Shown here: piece after piece, positions 59,020 to 64,000 of the stretch
Layout: each line of letters starts with the position of its first letter
Position numbering within the stretch: the first letter of the stretch is position 1
NCBI RefSeq assembly: GCF_009936235.1
Contig: NZ_AP022314.1
Location: 3,224,001-3,288,000 of the forward strand
Length of the DNA stretch: 64,000 bases
Reading direction: 5' to 3'
Source: Mycobacterium xenopi
GTDB taxonomy: Bacteria > Actinomycetota > Actinomycetes > Mycobacteriales > Mycobacteriaceae
Program-made: the position numbers and the translations under genes
The notes under the pieces: model-generated
The model's database searches: none
What the model saw: only the letters and a program-made list of their open reading frames with translations
What the model was told of the DNA's origin: nothing

Positions 59020-59994
59020 CTAGCCCGCAGATAGCAGTGCGCGGGCTCGGTCGGTGTCGTCGTTCATCGCGGCTACCAGGTCGCGAACCGAGTCGAACTT
59101 GCGCTGCCCGCGGATGCGTGTCACAAAGTCGAGCGCCACGTGCTGGCCGTACAGGTCGGCGGTGGCGTCGAGCACATATGCCTCGACGGTGCGGGTGCGC
59201 CCGGAAAACGTCGGGTTGGTGCCGATCGAGACCGCGGCTTTGTAACGCTCGCCCGGCACGACCGTGCCGGTCGTGGGTCCACGCCCCAGCACGGTGAACC
59301 AGGCGGCATACACCCCGTCGGCCGGGATCGCCGAGTACATCGGCGGCGCCACATTTGCGGTGGGAAAGCCCAACCGCATGCCCCGGCCTTCGCCGCGAAC
59401 CACCACACCCTCCACCCGATGCGGGCGGCCCAGCGCCTCGGCGGCAGCCACCACGTCACCGGCATCCACGCAGGAGCGGATGTAGGTCGACGAAAACGTC
59501 ACCGTTTCGCTGTCATGGCGCTCGGACACCAGTGACATCGCTTCGACCGCGAACCCGAACCGTTCCCCGGCGCGGCGCAGCGTTTCGACCGTGCCGGCCG
59601 CCTTCTTGCCGAAGGTGAAGTTCTCCCCCACCACGACTTCCACCACGTGCAAGTGCTCAACGAGCAGCTCGTGGATGTAGCGCTCGGGCGTCAGCTTCAT
59701 GAAATCGCTGGTGAACGGCATAACCAGGAACACGTCGATGCCGAGTTCCTCGACCAGCTCGGCACGGCGCGCCAGCGTCGTCAGCTGAGCGGGATGACTG
59801 CCCGGGAAGACCACTTCCATCGGGTGAGGGTCGAAGGTCATCAGCACGGTCGGCACGCCTCGAGTCCGGCCGGCCTTGACCGCGTGCGCGATCAGCTCGG
59901 CGTGTCCCCGGTGCACACCGTCGAACACCCCGATCGTGAGTACGCATCTGCCCCAGTCCGTGGGGATCTCGTCCTGCCCCCGCCACCGTTGCAC
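59020..59994 (-). CDS. ribF: Bifunctional riboflavin kinase/FAD synthetase RibF
   Basis: Makes FMN then FAD. The 324 residues hold an N-terminal nucleotidyltransferase (about 1-180; GVFDGVHRGHAEL and the STYIR-type SSTYIRSCV) and a C-terminal riboflavin kinase (about 185-324; GFPTANV with the PTAN motif). The GTG at 59992-59994 gives MQRWRGQDEIP, matching the mycobacterial N-terminus; the frame remains open upstream toward sirR but has no family support. Diverges from sirR. Confidence 0.95.
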   Translation of the reverse strand: MQRWRGQDEIPTDWGRCVLTIGVFDGVHRGHAELIAHAVKAGRTRGVPTVLMTFDPHPMEVVFPGSHPAQLTTLARRAELVEELGIDVFLVMPFTSDFMKLTPERYIHELLVEHLHVVEVVVGENFTFGKKAAGTVETLRRAGERFGFAVEAMSLVSERHDSETVTFSSTYIRSCVDAGDVVAAAEALGRPHRVEGVVVRGEGRGMRLGFPTANVAPPMYSAIPADGVYAAWFTVLGRGPTTGTVVPGERYKAAVSIGTNPTFSGRTRTVEAYVLDATADLYGQHVALDFVTRIRGQRKFDSVRDLVAAMNDDTDRARALLSAG

Positions 59995-60109
59995 AATCGC
60001 AAGCCTACGGCTCGCGGGGATACGGAGCGGTCCGCAGCGCACCTTCACCGCAGTCGAGGCGGCGCTGCGCCGACCCCCGATCAGGCCAGGCTTGCTTAAA
60101 CTTCCTGTT

Positions 60110-60802
60110 GTGCGCCCCGACGACGATCCCGGCGAGCTCAGTGCGGTTGCCCAGGACTATCTGAAGGTCATCTGGAACGCCCAGGAGTGGTCGCGGGAGA
60201 AGGTCAGCACCAAGATGCTGGCCGAAAAGATCGGGGTGTCGGCCAGCACCGCATCGGAATCCATCCGCAAACTCGCCGAGCAGGGTCTGGTCGATCATGA
60301 GAAGTACGGGGCGGTGACGTTGACGGACTCCGGCCGCCGCGCGGCCCTGGCGATGGTGCGCCGGCACCGCCTGCTGGAGACCTTCCTGGTCAACGAGCTC
60401 GGTTACGGCTGGGACGAGGTGCACGACGAGGCCGAGGTCCTCGAGCACGCGGTCTCCGACCGGCTGGTGGCCCGTATCGACGCCAAGCTGGGGTACCCAC
60501 GACGCGACCCGCACGGCGACCCGATCCCGGCCTCCGATGGACAGGTGCCCACACCACCGGCGCGTCAGTTGTGGGCCTGCCGTGACGGTGACTCGGCAAC
60601 GGTGGCGCGTATTTCGGATGCCGATCCGGAGATGCTGCGGTATTTCGATTCCATCGGCATCAGCCTGGATGCGCGGCTGCGAGTCTTGGCGCGCCGCGAG
60701 TTCGCCGGGATGATTTCGGTGGCCGTCGAATCACCCGAAGGAGCCTGCAGCACAGTCGAATTGGGCAGCCCTGCGGCGCGGGCGATCTGGGTGGTGGCCT
60801 GA
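60110..60802 (+). CDS. sirR: DtxR/MntR-family metal-dependent regulator SirR
   Basis: A 230-residue regulator: winged helix (about 10-70; SAVAQDYLKVIW and STKMLAEKIGVSASTASESIRKL), metal-binding/dimerisation domain (about 75-140; RHRLLETFLVNELGY and HDEAEVLEHAVSD) and a C-terminal FeoA/SH3-like domain. It probably senses Mn(II) or Fe(II) and represses uptake genes. The GTG at 60110 gives the conserved start; an upstream frame covers the ribF divergent region and is not used. Two bp before the opposing ltp1 stop. Confidence 0.93.
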   Translation: MRPDDDPGELSAVAQDYLKVIWNAQEWSREKVSTKMLAEKIGVSASTASESIRKLAEQGLVDHEKYGAVTLTDSGRRAALAMVRRHRLLETFLVNELGYGWDEVHDEAEVLEHAVSDRLVARIDAKLGYPRRDPHGDPIPASDGQVPTPPARQLWACRDGDSATVARISDADPEMLRYFDSIGISLDARLRVLARREFAGMISVAVESPEGACSTVELGSPAARAIWVVA

Positions 60803-60803
60803 G

Positions 60804-62000
60804 CTACCGTTCGGCGCGCTGATAGGCGGTGACGACGGCCGCACCGCCGAGCCCGATGTTGTGTTGCAACGCCGCGGTCACGTTGTCGACCTGACGCTTG
60901 CCGGCGGTGCCGCGCAGTTGCCACGTCAGCTCCGAACACTGCGCCAAACCGGTCGCGCCCAGCGGATGCCCCTTGGAGATCAAGCCGCCGGACGGGTTGA
61001 CCACCCAACGCCCGCCGTAGGTGGTGTCGCCGCTGTCGACGAGTTTGTGCGCCTCGCCTTCCCCGCACAACCCGAGCGCCTCGTAGAGCAGTAACTCGTT
61101 GGCGGAAAAGCAGTCGTGCAGCTCGATCACCTGAAAATCATCAGGCCCCAGACCGGATTGATCGTAAACTCGCTGCGCTGCTTGCACATTCATGTCATAT
61201 CCGACCAGATTCTTGGCGGTGCCGTCGAAGGTCGACGCGAAGTCGGTTGTCATCGCTTGGCCGACAATCTCGACCGCCTGAGCGGCCAGCCCGTGCTCGT
61301 CGACGAACCGCTCGCTGGCCAGGATCGCCGCGGCCGAGCCATCCGACGTCGGCGAACACTGCAGCTTGGTGAGCGGATCGGAAATCATCCGCGAGGCCAG
61401 GATGTCGTCGAGCGTATACGACTCCTGGAACTGTGCATACGGGTTGTTGACCGAGTGCTTGTGGTTCTTGTAACCGATCTTGGCGAAATGTTCTGCGGTG
61501 CTGCCGTATTGGCGCATGTGCTCGCGACCGGCGGCGCCGAACATCCATGGTGCGACGGGCATCGCGAACTCGTCGATCTCGGCCATCGCCTTGACGTGTC
61601 TGGCCATCGGCGATTCGCGGTCCTGCGCGCCGCCGCCCAGCGAGCCGGGCTGCATCTTCTCGAATCCGAGCGCGATCGTGCAGTCCGCCACACCGCCGCG
61701 GATGGCCTGCGCCGCCAAGAACAACGCGGTCGAGCCGGTGGAGCAGTTGTTGTTGACGTTGACGATCGGGATTCCGGTCATGCCCAGCTCGTAAAGCGCC
61801 CGCTGGCCCGACGTCGAGTCGCCGGCAACGTAGCCGACGTAGCCCTGCTCGACCTCGCTGTAGTCGATGCCGGCGTCCTCGAGCGCCTTGGTACCGGACT
61901 CCCGGGCCATGTCGGGGTAGTCCCAGCCTTCACGGCGCCCTGGCTTTTCGAATTTCGTCATGCCGACGCCGACGACATACACCTTGTTGGTCATCGACAT
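60804..62000 (-). CDS. ltp1: Thiolase-like lipid-transfer protein Ltp1
   Basis: A 398-residue SCP-x-type thiolase. The nucleophile-type Cys86 lies in VNNNCSTGSTAL and the catalytic His in LHDCFSANE and GHPLGATG. Mycobacterial members take part in sterol/fatty-acid side-chain cleavage or act as aldolase/thiolase partners. ATG 61998-62000; a second ATG two codons later is possible. A large hairpin lies 19 bp upstream of the start. Confidence 0.93.
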   Translation of the reverse strand: MSMTNKVYVVGVGMTKFEKPGRREGWDYPDMARESGTKALEDAGIDYSEVEQGYVGYVAGDSTSGQRALYELGMTGIPIVNVNNNCSTGSTALFLAAQAIRGGVADCTIALGFEKMQPGSLGGGAQDRESPMARHVKAMAEIDEFAMPVAPWMFGAAGREHMRQYGSTAEHFAKIGYKNHKHSVNNPYAQFQESYTLDDILASRMISDPLTKLQCSPTSDGSAAAILASERFVDEHGLAAQAVEIVGQAMTTDFASTFDGTAKNLVGYDMNVQAAQRVYDQSGLGPDDFQVIELHDCFSANELLLYEALGLCGEGEAHKLVDSGDTTYGGRWVVNPSGGLISKGHPLGATGLAQCSELTWQLRGTAGKRQVDNVTAALQHNIGLGGAAVVTAYQRAER

Positions 62001-62018
62001 AGCCTAACGCTGGCGAGC

Positions 62019-62066
62019 AGACGCAAAATCACCCTTTCCGCGCCGGGAAAGGGTGATTTTGCGTCT
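62019..62066. repeat. Long perfect inverted repeat (hairpin) upstream of ltp1
   Basis: Two exact 21-bp complementary arms (62019-62039 and 62046-62066) around the 6-base loop GCGCCG. The left arm begins AGACGCAAAATCACCC. A trace of the same motif, GCGAGCAGAC, is at about 62324-62333, near the truB stop. It may terminate truB transcription (no clear U-run follows) or be a mobile palindromic unit. Confidence 0.85.
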
Positions 62067-62337
62067 GTTCGCGCAGCTGGGGGACCCCAGGCGGGTGAGC
62101 GGTTAGCAGCCCGCTTCGCGCCAGATCTCGCGGGCGACACCGATCAGCCGTTTGCGCCTTTCCCTGCGGCGTTGCTCGGCGGTTCGCCCGCCGTAGAGGC
62201 TTGATTTGCGGCGCATTTGTCGATCCTCGCAAATCCCGATCTTGACGAAACGGCGACAACGGATCGTCGTACTTCGCGCTCATCGAGGCACAGTCCACAC
62301 CCGTCATCCGCACCCAGGAGGTCGCGAGCAGACACGG
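62067..62337. other. Intergenic region between truB and ltp1
   Basis: Together with the hairpin it forms a 337-bp spacer. An open minus-strand frame of 94 codons (62029-62313) crosses the hairpin but has no homology that I recognise and no ribosome-binding site, so it is not called. The region should hold the ltp1 promoter. Confidence 0.4.
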
Positions 62338-63216
62338 CTATAGCGTGGCGGGCCGAAGGACGACCACCGACTTGGCGCGGGCACCCTCGTCGCGCAGCAG
62401 CGCGACCACTCGGTCGTCGGCAGTGGCGGCGGCGTAGACGCCGTCAATACCGGCGGCCGAAAGCCGGCGCCCGTGTCCGACCGCGGCGGCCTCCGTCACG
62501 GTGAGCTGCCGTCGAGGAAACACCAGCAGGCACGCCTCATCGAGGGTGTGGCTTAGCCGCGGCCCCTCGGCCAGCTCGTCGAGCGTAACGGCTTGCTCGA
62601 TCCCGAAGCGGCCCACCCTGGTCCGTCGCAGCGCCGTCAGATGCCCGCCGACCCCGAGCCCGTCGCCCAGGTCGCGGGCCAGCGCGCGGATGTAGGTTCC
62701 CGACGAACAGTCCACCTCGACGTCGATGTCGACCAGCTCACCGTGGTGGCGCACGGCGAGCGGCTCGAACCGGTCGACCCGCACCGGCCGGGCTTGCAGC
62801 TGCACCGTTTGGCCTTCGCGGGCCAACCGGTAGGCCCGCCGGCCGCCGATTTTGACCGCGCTTACCGCCGACGGCACCTGGCTGATCTCGCCGCACAGCC
62901 TGCCCATCGCCGCGGCGATCGCCGCGTCGCTAAGGTGCTCAGCTGAAACCTGTTGTAGCAGTTCACCTTCTGAGTCATCCGTCGAGGTGGCCTGGCCAAG
63001 CCGGATCGTCGCTGCATACGATTTCGACGCGCCTGACAGCAGGCCCAGGATTTTGGTGGCTCGCTCGATCCCGATGACCAGCACGCCGGTGGCCATCGGA
63101 TCCAGCGTCCCGGCGTGCCCCACCTTGCGGGTGGCGAAGATCCGTCGGCACCGCGCCACCACGTCGTGGCTGGTCATTGCGGCTGGTTTGTCGATGACGA
63201 CGATACCCGCGTTCAT
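62338..63216 (-). CDS. truB: tRNA pseudouridine55 synthase TruB
   Basis: Makes pseudouridine 55 in the T-loop of tRNAs. The 292 residues show the catalytic Asp39 in GHAGTLDPMATG, the Tyr-containing SKSYAATIRLG, and C-terminal PUA-like region. The ATG (63214-63216) overlaps the pptT stop by 4 bp, so the two genes are coupled as in M. tuberculosis. Confidence 0.95.
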   Translation of the reverse strand: MNAGIVVIDKPAAMTSHDVVARCRRIFATRKVGHAGTLDPMATGVLVIGIERATKILGLLSGASKSYAATIRLGQATSTDDSEGELLQQVSAEHLSDAAIAAAMGRLCGEISQVPSAVSAVKIGGRRAYRLAREGQTVQLQARPVRVDRFEPLAVRHHGELVDIDVEVDCSSGTYIRALARDLGDGLGVGGHLTALRRTRVGRFGIEQAVTLDELAEGPRLSHTLDEACLLVFPRRQLTVTEAAAVGHGRRLSAAGIDGVYAAATADDRVVALLRDEGARAKSVVVLRPATL

Positions 63217-63890
63217 AGCACAATCGCAGTGAGCACCAAGCTATTTCGCACTAGCCAACGTCCCCGCAAAGCGGTCAGCGGTGGGCCGGACAGCGCCGTC
63301 CCGTCGATGAGGATCTTGGACACGAACACACCGGTGGTGCCCTCGGGATCGACGTCGAACACGATGTGAGCATCCTCGAACCCGAGCCAGCGCCGCGTCA
63401 TCGGAAACCACGCCTTGTAGGTAGCCTCCTTGGCGCAGAACAGGATACGGTCCCAGTGCAAACGGTCGGGCAACGCCGCGATTTCGTGGCGTTCCTCGTC
63501 GAGGGTGATCGCGTCCAGCACGCCGTCGGGCAGCACGTCGTGCGGCTCGGCGTCGATACCCAGTGAGCGCACCGCCGGGCTGCGACCCACCACGGCGCCG
63601 CGATAGCCCGTGCAATGGGTGAGGCTGCCCACCACCCCGTCCGGCCAGCTCGGTTCGCCCTTCTCGCCCTTCAGGATCGGTGCTGGGGCCAGGCCCAGCT
63701 GACCCAGCGCGATACGGGCGCAGTGGCGCACAGTGATGAACTCGTTGCGCCGCTTGGGCACTGAGCGCGCGATCAACGGTTCCTCTTCGGGTAGCGGTTT
63801 CAGGCCCGGCGGGTCGGAATACACCTCGGCAAACGCCAGGTGGTCGCGATCGCCGGGCAGCAGTGACGACAGCAACGTCGGCTCCGTCAT
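63213..63890 (-). CDS. pptT: Phosphopantetheinyl transferase PptT
   Basis: Essential type II 4'-phosphopantetheinyl transferase that activates carrier domains of polyketide, siderophore and mycolate synthases; it should also act on the ACP of the 16044-19292 fusion. The 225 residues show SLGIDAEP (Mg-binding D and E), WDRILFCAKEATYKAWF and a central SLTHC. Normal length. Overlaps truB and the following phosphoesterase gene by 4 bp each. Confidence 0.95.
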   Translation of the reverse strand: MTEPTLLSSLLPGDRDHLAFAEVYSDPPGLKPLPEEEPLIARSVPKRRNEFITVRHCARIALGQLGLAPAPILKGEKGEPSWPDGVVGSLTHCTGYRGAVVGRSPAVRSLGIDAEPHDVLPDGVLDAITLDEERHEIAALPDRLHWDRILFCAKEATYKAWFPMTRRWLGFEDAHIVFDVDPEGTTGVFVSKILIDGTALSGPPLTALRGRWLVRNSLVLTAIVL

Positions 63891-64000
63891 CGCCGTTGCC
63901 GCAGCCGTTCCCGGAACCGCTCAGCCTGGGCGCGCATCTGCGGAGTGATCACGAAATGACCGCCGAACTCGTTGAGATAGCCTGGCGCATACTGCGGATC
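63887..64000 (-). CDS. Metallophosphoesterase-like protein (Rv2795c-like), 3' end only
   Basis: The window ends in this gene. The visible C-terminal 37 codons include YAPGYLNEFGGHFVITPQM and a basic helical tail, ending in TGA at 63887-63889, which overlaps the pptT ATG. By position it is the Rv2795c phosphoesterase that precedes pptT; the catalytic part is outside the window. Confidence 0.7.
   Translation of the reverse strand, partial: DPQYAPGYLNEFGGHFVITPQMRAQAERFRERLRQRR

Noticed and set aside
62029..62313. 94-codon minus-strand frame between truB and ltp1.
   Set aside because: Crosses the large hairpin, lacks a ribosome-binding site and recognisable domain.

Overview
The window is chromosomal DNA of a non-tuberculous Mycobacterium. 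It is GC-rich, and its gene order follows the M. tuberculosis segment from Rv2732c to Rv2795c: miaB, recX, recA, ephG, pspA, clgR, pgsA3, argA, ftsK, rnj, dapA, thyX, dfrA, thyA, dapB, ald, pepR, pnp, lppU, rpsO, ribF, sirR, ltp1, truB, pptT. Several M. tuberculosis genes of this interval are missing (PE_PGRS47, Rv2742c, the Rv2755c-Rv2762 block) and other genes stand in their place. The species cannot be fixed from the sequence alone. Rv numbers are recalled from knowledge of the M. tuberculosis map; no search was run.

Layout. (1) 1-12845 is backbone, broken by mobile DNA. recA carries an in-frame 364-residue intein with an intact-looking LAGLIDADG endonuclease, at the insertion point used in M. 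leprae recA and not the one used in M. tuberculosis. Upstream of recA are a LexA/SOS box and a RecA-independent damage (PafBC-type) promoter. An IS630-type element (4912-6094, TA duplication) and an IS256-type element (7518-8993, 8-bp duplication) lie nearby. A glycosyltransferase gene and pspM each carry an apparent single-base frameshift. A SigE-like promoter precedes the clgR-pspA-pspM stress operon. (2) 12851-23066 is an accessory insert between argA and ftsK. It holds an SDR, a lipid-kinase-like gene, an orphan ribbon-helix-helix regulator with an 8-bp-repeat operator, an AT-rich spacer, and a four-gene lipid cluster (fatty acyl-AMP ligase/ACP/thioester reductase, di-iron protein, hydrolase-SDR fusion, ferredoxin-type reductase). 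(3) 23154-33521 is backbone (ftsK to thyA) with a DivIVA-like coiled-coil gene between thyX and dfrA.

(4) 33565-46139 holds redox and acyl-CoA genes: an F420-type oxidoreductase, paired acyl-CoA dehydrogenases, an APH-like kinase, two SDRs and a single-chain acyl-CoA carboxylase, then dapB. The dehydrogenase-to-carboxylase block reads as one minus-strand acyl-CoA catabolic or remodelling operon. Two of its gene junctions consist entirely of MIRU-type repeats that also supply the ribosome-binding site of the next gene. (5) 46323-51336 is a second accessory island: a 13E12-type HNH protein and a minus-strand operon of two WXG100-type proteins (one with a glycine-zipper C-terminus), an LpqN-like protein, a membrane protein and a small hydrophobic protein. 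Two frameshifted relatives of the small protein sit at the upstream edge. This looks like an ESX-exported effector locus with membrane partners. (6) 51444-64000 is backbone: aldR/ald, nitronate monooxygenase, pepR, pnp, lppU, rpsO, ribF, sirR, ltp1, truB, pptT and the 3' end of a phosphoesterase gene.

The strongest candidates for something undescribed are the WXG/glycine-zipper operon and the acyl-AMP ligase/reductase/di-iron cluster. Several apparent frameshifts are single-base indels in G/C-rich runs and could be assembly errors, so they need read-level confirmation.
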